From Streptomyces pristinaespiralis (GTDB taxonomy: Bacteria; Actinomycetota; Actinomycetes; Streptomycetales; Streptomycetaceae), in the NCBI RefSeq assembly GCF_001278075.1, contig NZ_CP011340.1, forward strand, positions 4,898,001-4,962,000: a stretch of 64,000 nucleotides of DNA, read 5' to 3'. The notes under the pieces are model-generated. The model was not told the DNA's origin and searched no databases. It saw only the letters and a program-made list of their open reading frames with translations. The position numbers were made by a program, and so were the translations under genes. Positions 33,817 through 42,594 of this stretch are shown here, piece after piece; position 1 is the first letter of the stretch, and each line of letters starts with the position of its first letter.

Positions 33817-35013
33817 ATGGAACAGGAACTGCCCCGGATCGTCAGCGTCGACGACCATGTCATCGAACCGGCGCACCTCTTCGAGACCTGGCTCCCCGCC
33901 AAGTACCGCGAGCGCGGGCCCAAGCCGCTGACCGCCGGGATCGGCGAGCTGGCCTACGTCGGCGGCAAGTACCGGATCACGATGGACCCGGAAGGCCCGC
34001 CCACCGACTGGTGGATCTACGAGGACCTCAAGTTCCCGTACAAGCGCAACATCGCCGCCGTCGGATTCGACCGCGACGAGATGACCCTCGAGGGCATCAC
34101 CCGGGCCGAGATGAGGCCCGGCTGCTGGGATCCCGCGGAGCGCCTCAAGGACATGGACCTGAACCACGTCGAGGCGTCACTCTGCTTCCCCACCTTCCCC
34201 CGCTTCTGCGGCCAGACCTTCGCGGAGGCCCACGACAAGGAGGTCGCGCTCGCCTGCGTCCGCGCCTACAACGACTGGATGGTCGAGGAGTGGTGCGGCG
34301 ACAGCGGCGGCCGGCTCGTCCCGCTGTGCATCGTCCCGCTGTGGGACATCGGGCTGGCCGTCGCCGAGATCCGCAGGAACGCGGCGCGCGGCGTACGCGC
34401 CGTCACCTTCTCCGAGATCCCCACATACCTCGGGCTGCCGTCGATCCACTCCGGCTACTGGGACCCGTTCTTCGCCGTCTGCCAGGACACCGGCACCGTC
34501 GTCAACATGCACATCGGCTCGTCGTCCCAGATGCCCGCCGCCTCGCCGGACGCGCCGCCCGCCGTGCAGGCCGCGCTCTCCTTCAACAACGCCATGGCCT
34601 CGATGACCGACTTCCTCTTCAGCGGCGTCCTGGTGCGCTTCCCGCGGCTCAAGCTCGCCTACAGCGAAGGGCAGATGGGATGGATCCCCTACGCCCTGGA
34701 ACGCGCCGACGACGTGTGGGAGGAGCACCGGGCCTGGGGCGGGGTGCGCGACCTGGTCCCCGAACCGCCCTCCACGTACTACTACCGGCAGATCTTCTGC
34801 TGCTTCTTCCGGGACAAGCACGGCGTCGCCTCCCTCGACGCCGTCGGCCGCGACAACGCCACCTTCGAGACCGACTACCCGCACGTCGACTCGACCTTCC
34901 CGCACACCAAGCAGGTCGCCCTCGACCATGTGAAGGACCTGGACGACGAGACCGTGTACAAGCTGATGCGCGGCAACGCCATCCGCATGCTCGGCCTGGA
35001 CCTGGACACGTAG
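33817..35013 (+). CDS. Amidohydrolase-2 family metal hydrolase
   Basis: A 398-residue TIM-barrel hydrolase of the amidohydrolase_2 (ACMSD-like) family. The N-terminal metal motif is VDDHVIEP, a central ligand His lies in TVVNMHIGSSS, and the C-terminal Asp is in FETDYPHVDSTF. Relatives decarboxylate or hydrolyse ring-derived acids and occur in aromatic and steroid breakdown clusters. A GGAGGAAGG site precedes the ATG. It is the first gene of an operon with two acyl-CoA dehydrogenases; the next start overlaps its stop by one base. Transcription is probably controlled by the palindrome at 33784-33798. Confidence 0.9.
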   Translation: MEQELPRIVSVDDHVIEPAHLFETWLPAKYRERGPKPLTAGIGELAYVGGKYRITMDPEGPPTDWWIYEDLKFPYKRNIAAVGFDRDEMTLEGITRAEMRPGCWDPAERLKDMDLNHVEASLCFPTFPRFCGQTFAEAHDKEVALACVRAYNDWMVEEWCGDSGGRLVPLCIVPLWDIGLAVAEIRRNAARGVRAVTFSEIPTYLGLPSIHSGYWDPFFAVCQDTGTVVNMHIGSSSQMPAASPDAPPAVQAALSFNNAMASMTDFLFSGVLVRFPRLKLAYSEGQMGWIPYALERADDVWEEHRAWGGVRDLVPEPPSTYYYRQIFCCFFRDKHGVASLDAVGRDNATFETDYPHVDSTFPHTKQVALDHVKDLDDETVYKLMRGNAIRMLGLDLDT

Positions 35014-36146
35014 TGGACCTGGCGTACACCGCCGCTGAGGAGGAGTTCCGGGCCCGGCTGCGCGACTGGCTGGCGGGCACACTGCCCACGCTGCCCCCAC
35101 CGCCGCCGGCCGGCGACTGGCCGGCGCGGCGCGCCCACGACAGCGCCTGGCAGCGCAGGCTGTACGACGCGGGCTACGGGAACGTGCACCTGGACGCCTC
35201 CCCGACCCTCCGGCTGATCTTCCTCGAGGAGACGGAGAAGGCCGGGGCGCCCTACGTCGGCGCCAACTTCGTCGGCCTGCTGCACGCCGGGCCGACCATC
35301 GCCGCGGAGGGCACGCCCGAACAGCGGGAACGCTGGCTGGGGCCGATCCTGCGCGGCGAGGAGATCTGGTGCCAGGGCTTCAGCGAACCGGACGCCGGGA
35401 GCGACCTCGCCTCCCTGCGGACCAAGGCGGTTCGCGACGGCGACGCCTACGTCGTCACCGGTCAGAAGATCTGGACCTCGCACGCCGAGGTGGCCGACTG
35501 GTGCGAACTGCTCGTACGCACCGACCCTGGCGCCCCCCGCCACCGCGGCATCACCTGGCTCGCGATGCGGATGGACGCGCCCGGCGTCACCGTACGGCCG
35601 CTGCGCACGCTGGCCGGGTCCACCGAGTTCGCCGAGGTGTTCCTCGACGAGGTCCGTGTGCCGGCCGCCGACCGCGTGGGCGAGGAGAACGACGGCTGGC
35701 GCGTCACCATGGTCACGCTGTCCTTCGAACGCGGCACCGCCTTCGCCGGCGAGGTCGTCGCCTGCCGCCGTACCCTCACCGAGGTGGCCACGCGGGCACG
35801 TGCGAACGGCTGCTGGGACGATCCGGTGCTGCGCCGCAGACTGGGCAGGCTGCACGCCGAGTTCACGGCACTGTGGCGGCTCGTCCAGTGGAACGTCAGC
35901 GAGGCCGCCGCCACCGGCGGTGTGCCCGGGACCGGCGGGTCCGTCTTCAAGCTCCGCTACTCCCAGGCCCGTCAGGAGCTGTACGACGCCACCGCTGAGG
36001 TCCTCGGCCCCGGCGCGCTCGACCTTTCGCTGCCCTGGACGCGGGAGCGGCTGTCGTCCCTCTCGTACACCATCGCCGCCGGCACCTCCCAGATCCAGCG
36101 GAACATCCTCGCCGAGCGCGTCCTCGGCCTGCCGAAAGGGCGCTGA
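35013..36146 (+). CDS. Acyl-CoA dehydrogenase, first subunit of an adjacent pair
   Basis: A 377-residue flavoprotein that would introduce a 2,3 double bond into an acyl-CoA. FAD- and substrate-binding motifs are clear: WCQGFSEPDAGSDLA, TGQKIWTSHA and the C-terminal GTSQIQRNILAERVLGLP. The GTG at 35013 overlaps the TAG of the amidohydrolase gene, and its own stop overlaps the next ATG by one base. Two adjacent, diverged acyl-CoA dehydrogenases translated in tandem are the hallmark of heteromeric enzymes acting on bulky, ring-containing CoA esters in mycobacterial sterol breakdown. The same arrangement here is inferred from gene order. Confidence 0.9.
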   Translation: MDLAYTAAEEEFRARLRDWLAGTLPTLPPPPPAGDWPARRAHDSAWQRRLYDAGYGNVHLDASPTLRLIFLEETEKAGAPYVGANFVGLLHAGPTIAAEGTPEQRERWLGPILRGEEIWCQGFSEPDAGSDLASLRTKAVRDGDAYVVTGQKIWTSHAEVADWCELLVRTDPGAPRHRGITWLAMRMDAPGVTVRPLRTLAGSTEFAEVFLDEVRVPAADRVGEENDGWRVTMVTLSFERGTAFAGEVVACRRTLTEVATRARANGCWDDPVLRRRLGRLHAEFTALWRLVQWNVSEAAATGGVPGTGGSVFKLRYSQARQELYDATAEVLGPGALDLSLPWTRERLSSLSYTIAAGTSQIQRNILAERVLGLPKGR

Positions 36147-37066
36147 TGGACTTCCGGCTCAGCGACGACCAGCGGGCGCTGCGACGCGGCGTACGGGAAC
36201 TGCTCGCCGGCCGCTTCGGGCGCGAGGCGCTGCGGGCCGCCGTGGACCGCGAGGGCGGGCTCGACCGGAAGCTGTGGCGCGAGCTCGGCGACGCCGGGTT
36301 CTTCGCGCTCCGGCTGCCGGAGGACGAAGGCGGGGCGGGCCTGGGCCTGCCGGAGGCGGTGCTCGTCTTCGAGGAGGTGGGCCGGGTGCTGCTGCCGGGG
36401 CCGCTGGTGGCGACGCATCTGGCGGCGGGGAGCGTGCCGGGAGCGGCCGACGGCACGGCGGTCGTCACCGCCGCGTCCGAACTGCCCTCCCTCGTACAGC
36501 ACTTCGAAGACGCCGACACGGTCGTCGTCTTCGCGTCCGACGGCGTCCCGCACCGGGTGGACGTACCGGAGGCGGAAGCCGTGCCGTCCCTGGACCCGCT
36601 CACGCCCCTGCACCGCCTCCCGCGCCCGCCCTTGACGCCCGGTCCGCCGCCCGGGGCCGCCGTCCTCCTCACGGCCGCGGAGCAGCTCGGCAGCGCGGCC
36701 CGCAGCACCGAGGAGGCGGTGCGCCACGCGAAGAGCCGGGTGCAGTTCGGACGGCCGGTCGGCGGCTTCCAGGCCGTGGGGCACCTGTGCGCGGAGATGC
36801 TCGTCCGCACGGAGACCGCGCGGGCGGCCGTCTACGCGGCGGCCGTCGGCGGGGACCTCACGGAGATCGCCGGCGCCAAACTGCTCGCCGACGAGGCGGC
36901 GGTGCGCGGCGCCAGGGACTGCCTCCAGGTGTTCGGCGGCATGGGCTTCACCTGGGAGTCGGACGTGCACCTCCACCTCAAACGCGCCCTGCTGCGGGCC
37001 CGGAGATGGCTCACGACGGCCCGGGCGGAGGAGATCCAGGCGCAGGCTTTGGCCTCGGCATTCTGA
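36146..37066 (+). CDS. Acyl-CoA dehydrogenase, second subunit of the pair
   Basis: A 306-residue, shortened acyl-CoA dehydrogenase. The N-terminal helical domain (DFRLSDDQRALRRGVRELL) and the C-terminal FVGGMGFTWESDVHLHLKR-type end are present. The central beta domain, including the canonical YxMTEP-like flavin motif, is reduced to a short linker, which suits a non-catalytic or half-site subunit. The ATG at 36146 overlaps the previous stop, so both chains are made in equal amounts. Together they probably form one heteromeric enzyme. Confidence 0.88.
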   Translation: MDFRLSDDQRALRRGVRELLAGRFGREALRAAVDREGGLDRKLWRELGDAGFFALRLPEDEGGAGLGLPEAVLVFEEVGRVLLPGPLVATHLAAGSVPGAADGTAVVTAASELPSLVQHFEDADTVVVFASDGVPHRVDVPEAEAVPSLDPLTPLHRLPRPPLTPGPPPGAAVLLTAAEQLGSAARSTEEAVRHAKSRVQFGRPVGGFQAVGHLCAEMLVRTETARAAVYAAAVGGDLTEIAGAKLLADEAAVRGARDCLQVFGGMGFTWESDVHLHLKRALLRARRWLTTARAEEIQAQALASAF

Positions 37067-37512
37067 ACCGTCACCGTGCGTCGATACCGGGTTGTGTCCT
37101 TCCGAGGACTCGTCACAGGGTGGAGTCGGGCCACCACTCCGGTACTCTCCGTTGGATGAGAGTCGCAGCGATGACGGGGTCTCACGGTGCCGCCGGTCAG
37201 GCGGTCCCGGGCCCGTCGGTGCGCACTGTCCGGGGCGATCTCTCACGGCCGTCGGGTCGCAGGTGGGAACCCCTCCGGCGGTCGGCGGACGGTAGGCGGG
37301 CCGGGCTGCGAAAGTGTTCTGCGGCCTTGCGTTCGACTCCCCGGGGCGCGGGTCGCACAGTATGCACCATGCGTACTCCTTCACGCTGGAATATGCCCGA
37401 AGCGCTTGTTGCGGTGACTGACAGTCAATCATGCTGTGCTGTAAGGGAATCACATTCCGTTATGGCTGTGAGGCGCGAGGCTATGTGTCCGCCGGTTCGG
37501 GTGGTGTGAGCT
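37067..37512. other. Regulatory region before the RsbW-like gene
   Basis: This 446-bp stretch holds no convincing gene. An open frame from about 37156 to 37509 is Ser/Arg-rich, has no ribosome-binding site and resembles nothing. The last 100 bp are AT-richer than the surroundings and contain two palindromes: TGACTGACAGTCA (37415-37427), reminiscent of a BldD site, and GGAATCACATTCC (37446-37458). Confidence 0.5.
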
Positions 37513-37968
37513 GTGCAGGTGCTTCAGGTGCAGTTGGAGATCGGATCCGACCCTTCGGAGGTGGGGCGGGCCCGCAGATGGGCCCGGTCGCGGCTCCTCA
37601 AATCCGGTATGGGGGACGACGAGCCGCTGGCGGAGACGTTGATCCTGCTGATCTCGGAGCTCGTCACCAACGCCGTGGTGCACACCGGCTGTCCGGCCGT
37701 GCTGCGGATGCTGTTCGGTGCGGGCGCCGCGGAGGCGGGGACGGTCAGGGTCGAGGTCGCCGACGTCAGCGCCTGCCCGCCGAGACCGAGACACGCGCAG
37801 GGCGAGGACACCGGCGGGCGCGGCCTGGAGCTCGTCGACGGACTCGCGGACCGCTGGGGCTGGCAGCGGGAGGGCGCCGGCAAGTCCATCTGGTGCGAGG
37901 TGGACCGCGACCTGCCGGCGGACGCCAAGCAACTGGCAGGCCCGCCGGTCGCGGCGCGCGGCGCCTGA
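37513..37968 (+). CDS. RsbW-like ATP-binding regulatory protein
   Basis: A 151-residue protein of the HATPase_c fold related to SpoIIAB/RsbW anti-sigma kinases. The N box is LLISELVTNAVVHTGCPA and the G-box region reads GGRGLELVDGLADRWGW. Many Streptomyces paralogues have this length, and their partners are STAS proteins such as the one at 30995-31372. The start is a GTG without a strong ribosome-binding site. The final codons and the stop lie inside the first unit of a 33-bp tandem repeat. Confidence 0.88.
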   Translation: MQVLQVQLEIGSDPSEVGRARRWARSRLLKSGMGDDEPLAETLILLISELVTNAVVHTGCPAVLRMLFGAGAAEAGTVRVEVADVSACPPRPRHAQGEDTGGRGLELVDGLADRWGWQREGAGKSIWCEVDRDLPADAKQLAGPPVAARGA

Positions 37969-38051
37969 TCCCGCCTTCGCGTAGAGGCGCGCGGCGTCTG
38001 ATCCCGCACTTGTGCAGAGGCGCGCGGCGCCTGATCCCCTCTCCTGGGCCG
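37953..38051. repeat. Three 33-bp tandem repeats over a stop codon
   Basis: Units begin at 37953, 37986 and 38019, each starting GGCGCGCGGCGYCTGATCCC. The TGA in the first unit is the stop of the RsbW-like gene; the other two carry the same TGA out of use. Confidence 0.75.
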
Positions 38052-38062
38052 GGGCGCGGGCG

Positions 38063-38989
38063 TCAGAGTACGGCCACCGGGGCGACCGGCGTGCCGGTCC
38101 CGCCGACGAACGGCTCCGCCATCGCCGACAGCAGGAACGCGTACCGCCCCTCCTGTGCACAGGCTGTGGACAGTTCCTCCAGATTCCAGTTCTGGCCCTG
38201 CAGCATGCCCATCTCCACGAGGTCGAGCGCGTGCACCGCGAGCCAGAGGTTCTCGATCTCCGGCGGGAAGATCTCGAACGTGAGGGTGTCGTTCGCGACG
38301 GCGGCGACGTCATGGGCGTGGAACCACTCGGGGGTGCGCACCGACAGGCCGGGCGAGGGGAACGCGTAGCCGTGCCGGTCGCCCTCCAGGCACAGCCGCA
38401 TCTGCCCCGTCCGTACGAGGACGATGTCGCCCGCGCGGACGGAGACCCGGCCGTACTCCGCCGCCTCCTCCAGGTCCGCGGGAGTGACGGCGTGGTCCCC
38501 GGGAAGTCGGTCCACGCCCTTCGCCCGTGCCACGTCCAGCAGGACGCCCCGTGAGACGACGGGCGTGGCCTTGTCGATGCCGCTGAAGCGGGCCCGGTCG
38601 TGCGGCGTGATCGTGCCGGCCGGACGGCCGTTGTAGATCCGGCCCGAGTGCGAGGCGTGGGTGAGGGCGTCCCAGTGGGTGGCCGCCTGGAGTCCCATCG
38701 TCACGGTGTCGTCGCTGGTGGCGACGGTCCCCGGCCCGAAGAGCTCCTGGTTGATCTGGACCATCGTGTGCAGCGGGTTCACCCGGCCCGGGATGACGCC
38801 GGTCTGCACGCCGTCCTGCCGGAGCGGGAGCGCGAGGGGGACGCGCCGGCCGCTGCGCACCGTGGCGGCGGCGTTCCTGACCACCTCGCCGGTGATCAGG
38901 TTCAGGGTGCCGATCTCGTCGTCGTCGCCCCAGCGCCCCCAGTTGTTGACGCGCTTCGCGATGTCGTGGAACGCGGCCGGCAATGACAT
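38063..38989 (-). CDS. Cyclase-family (kynurenine formamidase-like) hydrolase
   Basis: A 308-residue metal-dependent hydrolase of the cyclase family (PF04199), whose members hydrolyse formyl- or lactone-type amides and esters. The metal motif reads ATHWDALTHASHSG (usual form HxGTHxDxPxHF), with the two ligand His and the Asp kept and Gly replaced by Ala. A GAGDIVLVRTG-type strand is also typical (here RAGDIVLVRTG). It is divergent from the SDR gene with an island operator between them, so it probably opens a ring or cleaves an amide in the island's pathway. Confidence 0.85.
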   Translation of the reverse strand: MSLPAAFHDIAKRVNNWGRWGDDDEIGTLNLITGEVVRNAAATVRSGRRVPLALPLRQDGVQTGVIPGRVNPLHTMVQINQELFGPGTVATSDDTVTMGLQAATHWDALTHASHSGRIYNGRPAGTITPHDRARFSGIDKATPVVSRGVLLDVARAKGVDRLPGDHAVTPADLEEAAEYGRVSVRAGDIVLVRTGQMRLCLEGDRHGYAFPSPGLSVRTPEWFHAHDVAAVANDTLTFEIFPPEIENLWLAVHALDLVEMGMLQGQNWNLEELSTACAQEGRYAFLLSAMAEPFVGGTGTPVAPVAVL

Positions 38990-39034
38990 CTGGCCTCCCG
39001 GGGCTTGTGCTCATGCGGCGGACTGACCCTAGAA

Positions 39035-39051
39035 TCTAACGGTCCGTCAGA
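39035..39051. promoter_or_regulatory. Island operator, site 3
   Basis: TCTAACG-GTC-CGTCAGA has one mismatch between its arms. It is centred 30 bp before the SDR start and 54 bp before the cyclase start. Confidence 0.65.
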
Positions 39052-39072
39052 AACTGCGGGAAGGGGCCGGTC

Positions 39073-39984
39073 GTGGGGAACTTCTTGGCAGGCAAGGCCG
39101 TCGCCGTGACGGGAGCGGGCCGCGGCATCGGGCGGGCGGTGGCCCTCGCCTGCGCGGCGGAGGGCGCGAGCGTCGTCGTGAACGACCACGGGGTGTCGGT
39201 CGACGGGTCGTCCCCCACGTCCGGGATCGCGGACGGCGTGGCGAAGGAGATCGGGGCGGCGGGCGGAACGGCCGTCGCCGTGGCCGACGACATCGCCACG
39301 ATGGCGGGCGGACAGCGCGTCGTGGACGTCGCGCTCGCCGAGTACGGACGCCTGGACGGGGTCGTCTGCACGGCCGGCATCCTGCGTGAACGCATGCTGT
39401 TCAACATGTCGGAGGAGGAGTGGGACCCGGTCCTCGCCACCCACCTCAAAGGCACCTTCACCGTCTTCCGCGCCGCGTCGGCGGTGATGCGGGCCCAGCG
39501 CTCCGGCACCCTGATCGGCTTCACCAGCGGCAACCACCAGGGCAGCGTCTCCCAGGCCAACTACTCGGCAGCCAAGGGCGGCGTCATCTCACTGGTCCGC
39601 AGCGCGGCGCTGGGTCTGCACAAGTACGGCGTCACGGCCAACGCGGTGGCCCCGGTCGCCCGGACCCGTATGTCGGAAGGCGTCCCCGTGGAACTCAAGG
39701 AGATCGGCGACCCCGAGGACGTCGCCGCCCTGGTCGTCTACCTGCTCTCCGAGCGGGCCCGCGCCGAGCGGATCACCGGCCAGGTCTACACGATCGCCGG
39801 CCCCAAGATCGCGGTCTGGGCGCAGCCGAGGGAGCTCCGCGCGGCCTACGGGGAAGGCCCCTGGACACCCGACCGGATAGCCGACTTCCTCCCCGGCACG
39901 GTCGGCACCGACCCCATGCCGATGCTGGCCCACCTGGAGGCCATGGCCGCGGCCGCGGCCCACGGCGCCCGCCCGAACGCGTGA
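39073..39984 (+). CDS. SDR oxidoreductase (MFE-2 3-hydroxyacyl-CoA dehydrogenase-like)
   Basis: A 303-residue short-chain dehydrogenase. NAD(P) binds at TGAGRGIG (about residues 14-21), and the catalytic Ser-Tyr-Lys set lies in FTSGNHQGSVSQANYSAAKGG, which I give by key residues: Ser about 155, Tyr about 167, Lys about 171. The NDHGVSVDGSSP segment is typical of the dehydrogenase half of peroxisomal multifunctional enzyme type 2, so oxidation of a 3-hydroxyacyl-CoA is likely. It starts with GTG at 39073 (GGGAAGGGG upstream) and leads an operon with an acyl-CoA dehydrogenase and an alcohol dehydrogenase. Confidence 0.9.
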   Translation: MGNFLAGKAVAVTGAGRGIGRAVALACAAEGASVVVNDHGVSVDGSSPTSGIADGVAKEIGAAGGTAVAVADDIATMAGGQRVVDVALAEYGRLDGVVCTAGILRERMLFNMSEEEWDPVLATHLKGTFTVFRAASAVMRAQRSGTLIGFTSGNHQGSVSQANYSAAKGGVISLVRSAALGLHKYGVTANAVAPVARTRMSEGVPVELKEIGDPEDVAALVVYLLSERARAERITGQVYTIAGPKIAVWAQPRELRAAYGEGPWTPDRIADFLPGTVGTDPMPMLAHLEAMAAAAAHGARPNA

Positions 39985-39993
39985 GCCGCCGCC

Positions 39994-41124
39994 ATGGACT
40001 TCCGCTTCGGTGAGGACGACGAGACCTTCCGCCGTACCGCACGGGCCTGGCTCGAGGAGCACCCCTACCGGGGGAGCGGCGCCCGGGAGTGGGAGCGTGA
40101 GCTCGGGCGGGGCGGGTGGATCGGGATCGGCTGGGGGACCGGGGCGTACGGGAGCAGGACCGCCACGCTCGTCCAGCAGGTCGTCTGGGCCGAGGAGTAC
40201 GCGAGGGCCGGCGCCCCGGCACGCACCGGCCACATCGGGGAGAACCTGCTCGCCCCGACCCTCTTCGCCCACGGCAGCCGGGCGCAGCAGGACCGCTATC
40301 TGCCGGCAGTGGCGCGGGGCGACGCGATCTGGTGCCAGGGGTACAGCGAGCCGGACGCGGGGTCCGACCTGGCCGGGATCAGAACCGCCGCGAGGCGCCA
40401 CGGCGACACGTACAGGGTCACCGGACAGAAGATCTGGACCTCGCTGGCCCGCGACGCCGACCACTGTTTCGTGCTCGCCCGCACCGATCCGGCCGCGCGC
40501 CGCCACCACGGCCTCTCGTTCCTGCTCGTGCCCATGGACCAGCCCGGCCGGATCGAGGTGCGTCCCATCCGGCAGATGTCGGGGACGGCGGAGTTCAACG
40601 AGGTCTTCTTCGACGGGGCCCGCGCGGCGGAGATCGTCGGCGGGGAGGGCAACGGCTGGCGGGTGGCGATGAGCCTGCTCGCCCTCGAGCGCGGCGTCTC
40701 CACCCTCGCCCAGCAGATCGGCTTCGAGACCGAACTGCGGCGGGTGATCCGCCTCGGTGTCGAGACGGGCGCGGTGGACGATCCCGTGATCCGGGCGGGC
40801 CTCGTCCGCCTGTGGGCCGAACTGCGCACCATGCGCTGGAACGCCCTGCGCACCCTCGGCGGCGCCGGGGACGACGGCGCGCCGAGCGTCGCCAAACTGC
40901 TCTGGGGCGGCTGGCACCGGCGCCTCGGCGAGCTCGCGTCGGGCGTGCGGGGCGCGACGGCCACCGTCGGCCCCCGTCCCTGGCGTCCCGATGCGTACGA
41001 ACTCGACGACCTGCAACGCCTGTTCCTCTTCTCCCGTGCCGACACCATCTACGGCGGCTCGGACGAGATCCAGCGGAACATCATCGCCGAGCGGGTGCTC
41101 GGCCTGCCGAAGGAGCCGCGATGA
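39994..41124 (+). CDS. Acyl-CoA dehydrogenase
   Basis: A 376-residue acyl-CoA dehydrogenase that keeps all standard motifs: WCQGYSEPDAGSDLAGI for flavin and substrate binding, TGQKIWTSLARDADH, and GGSDEIQRNIIAERVLGLP at the C-terminus. It is close in type to the first subunit at 35013-36146. No second-subunit gene follows directly, so it may work alone or with the remote acyl-CoA dehydrogenase at 54230. It starts nine bases after the SDR stop and its stop overlaps the alcohol dehydrogenase start (ATGA). Confidence 0.92.
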   Translation: MDFRFGEDDETFRRTARAWLEEHPYRGSGAREWERELGRGGWIGIGWGTGAYGSRTATLVQQVVWAEEYARAGAPARTGHIGENLLAPTLFAHGSRAQQDRYLPAVARGDAIWCQGYSEPDAGSDLAGIRTAARRHGDTYRVTGQKIWTSLARDADHCFVLARTDPAARRHHGLSFLLVPMDQPGRIEVRPIRQMSGTAEFNEVFFDGARAAEIVGGEGNGWRVAMSLLALERGVSTLAQQIGFETELRRVIRLGVETGAVDDPVIRAGLVRLWAELRTMRWNALRTLGGAGDDGAPSVAKLLWGGWHRRLGELASGVRGATATVGPRPWRPDAYELDDLQRLFLFSRADTIYGGSDEIQRNIIAERVLGLPKEPR

Positions 41125-42170
41125 GAGGTGTCGTCTTCGACGGCGAACAGGCCGAGGTCGTCACGGACCTGGAGGTACGGGACCCCGGGCCCGGCGAGGT
41201 CGCCGTCGACATCGCGGCCGCCGGGCTCTGCCACAGCGACCTGTCGGTGATCGACGGCACGATCCCCTTCCCCGTGCCGGTGGTGCTCGGCCACGAGGGC
41301 GCGGGCGTCGTCGCGGCGGTCGGCCCGGGGATCGGCCATGTGGCCCCGGGCGACCATGTCGCGCTGTCGACCCTCGCCAACTGCGGCGCCTGCGCCGACT
41401 GCGACCGCGGGCGCCCCACCATGTGCCGCCGGGCGATCGGCCGGCCCGGCCGTCCCTTCTCCCGGTCGGGCACGCCGCTGTTCCAGTTCGCGTCCAACTC
41501 CGCGTTCGTGGAGCGCACGGTCGTCAAGGCCGTGCAGGCGGTGCGGATCCCCGCGGACATCCCCCTCACCTCGGCCGCGCTGATCGGCTGCGGCGTCCTG
41601 ACCGGTGTCGGGGCCGTGCTCAACCGGGCCGAGGTGCGGCACGGTGACACGGTCGTCGTCATCGGCACCGGCGGCATCGGACTCAACGTCCTCCAGGGCG
41701 CCAGGATCGCCTGTGCCTCCGCGATCCTCGCCGTCGACACCAACCCGGCGAAGGAGGCCGTGGCCCGGCAGTTCGGCGCGACGCACTTCCTCGGGTCGGC
41801 CGACGGCGTGCGCGAGGTCCTGCCGACCGGTGCGGACCACGTCTTCGAGTGTGTCGGCAGCGCCGCGCTGGTGCGGCAGGCGATCGACCTGCTCGACCGG
41901 CACGGCCAGGCGATCCTGCTGGGGATGCCCGCCCCCACGGCCGAGGCGTCCTTCCTGCCCGCGGCGATGTTCCTGGACAAGTCGGTGCTCGGCTGCCGTT
42001 ACGGCTCCTCCCGGCCCCAGCACGACATCGCGCTCTACGCCGATCTGTACCGCAGGGGCGGCCTGCTGCTCGACGAACTGGTCACCGCCACCTACCCCGT
42101 GGAGGACTTCGCCAAGGCGGCCGAGGACGCGAGGCAGGGGCGGGTGGCGCGGGGCGTGCTCACGTTCTGA
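41121..42170 (+). CDS. Zinc-dependent alcohol dehydrogenase
   Basis: A 349-residue MDR-family dehydrogenase. Catalytic zinc ligands are Cys in GLCHSDLSV, His-Glu in LGHEGAG, and a later Cys in LIGCGVLTG. The structural zinc loop keeps four Cys in CGACADCDRGRPTMC. NAD binds at GTGGIGLNVLQGA. It would oxidise a primary or allylic alcohol to an aldehyde within the island's pathway. The start overlaps the preceding stop by 4 bp, and it is the last gene of the operon. Confidence 0.92.
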   Translation: MRGVVFDGEQAEVVTDLEVRDPGPGEVAVDIAAAGLCHSDLSVIDGTIPFPVPVVLGHEGAGVVAAVGPGIGHVAPGDHVALSTLANCGACADCDRGRPTMCRRAIGRPGRPFSRSGTPLFQFASNSAFVERTVVKAVQAVRIPADIPLTSAALIGCGVLTGVGAVLNRAEVRHGDTVVVIGTGGIGLNVLQGARIACASAILAVDTNPAKEAVARQFGATHFLGSADGVREVLPTGADHVFECVGSAALVRQAIDLLDRHGQAILLGMPAPTAEASFLPAAMFLDKSVLGCRYGSSRPQHDIALYADLYRRGGLLLDELVTATYPVEDFAKAAEDARQGRVARGVLTF

Positions 42171-42430
42171 GGATCCGTCCGACAGGTGGTCGAAGACCGC
42201 TGCCGGTCGCAACGTGCAGGCCGTCGCGGTGATGCGTGAGCGGGCAGGCGCGCCGAGGCCGGGGACCCAGGAGTGCGTGGACCTGCTGGACCGGCGTGCC
42301 ACCGCTCTGAAGGGGCAGGACGGCGAGCGTCGCGAGGTTCCCGGCCCGGATCACGCCGTTGACGGGTGGCCCCGGCCGGGCCGCCCCCCGTAGGGTCTCA
42401 GGACCGGGGTCGCGCGGCCCCGCAGGTCCC
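42171..42430. other. Gap between the alcohol dehydrogenase and the tRNA-like element
   Basis: No gene is supported. Short open frames have no recognisable content and no ribosome-binding site. Confidence 0.4.
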
Positions 42431-42550
42431 GGGGCCGTGGCAGAGCGGCCCATTGCGATCGGCGTGGGGGAGGCCCTTCCCACGCCGACTGACGGGGTGA
42501 GGGGCGGGCCTGCCCCTCCCCGTCCGCGGGTTCGAATCCCGCCGGCTCCG
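42431..42550 (+). tRNA. Atypical class II tRNA-like element (possible pseudo-tRNA)
   Basis: The ends pair as a 7-bp acceptor (GGGGCCG with CGGCTCC, one G-U) with G as discriminator and no encoded CCA. The D-arm TGGCAGAGCGG...TGC matches the A-box, and the T-arm GCGGG-TTCGAAT-CCCGC is perfect. Between them is a 10-bp helix (42459-42468 with 42479-42488) with a 10-nt loop GGAGGCCCTT in place of the 5-bp, 7-nt anticodon arm. A 13-bp bulged variable arm (42491-42524) follows. No T33 or clear anticodon is present, so it may be non-decoding or a decayed tRNA. Confidence 0.55.
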
Positions 42551-42594
42551 TGACCGCCCCCCCCCGAAGGCCGCGCCCGCGCCCCGCCCAGGCG

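Noticed and set aside
37156..37509. Possible 117-residue gene before the RsbW-like gene
   Set aside because: It has no ribosome-binding site and random-looking content, and its frame covers conserved-looking regulatory palindromes.
42431..42550. Normal tRNA-Ser, tRNA-Leu or selenocysteine tRNA
   Set aside because: The anticodon arm cannot be formed with a 7-nt loop and T33, and the acceptor/T-arm lengths (7 and 5 bp) do not match the selenocysteine type.
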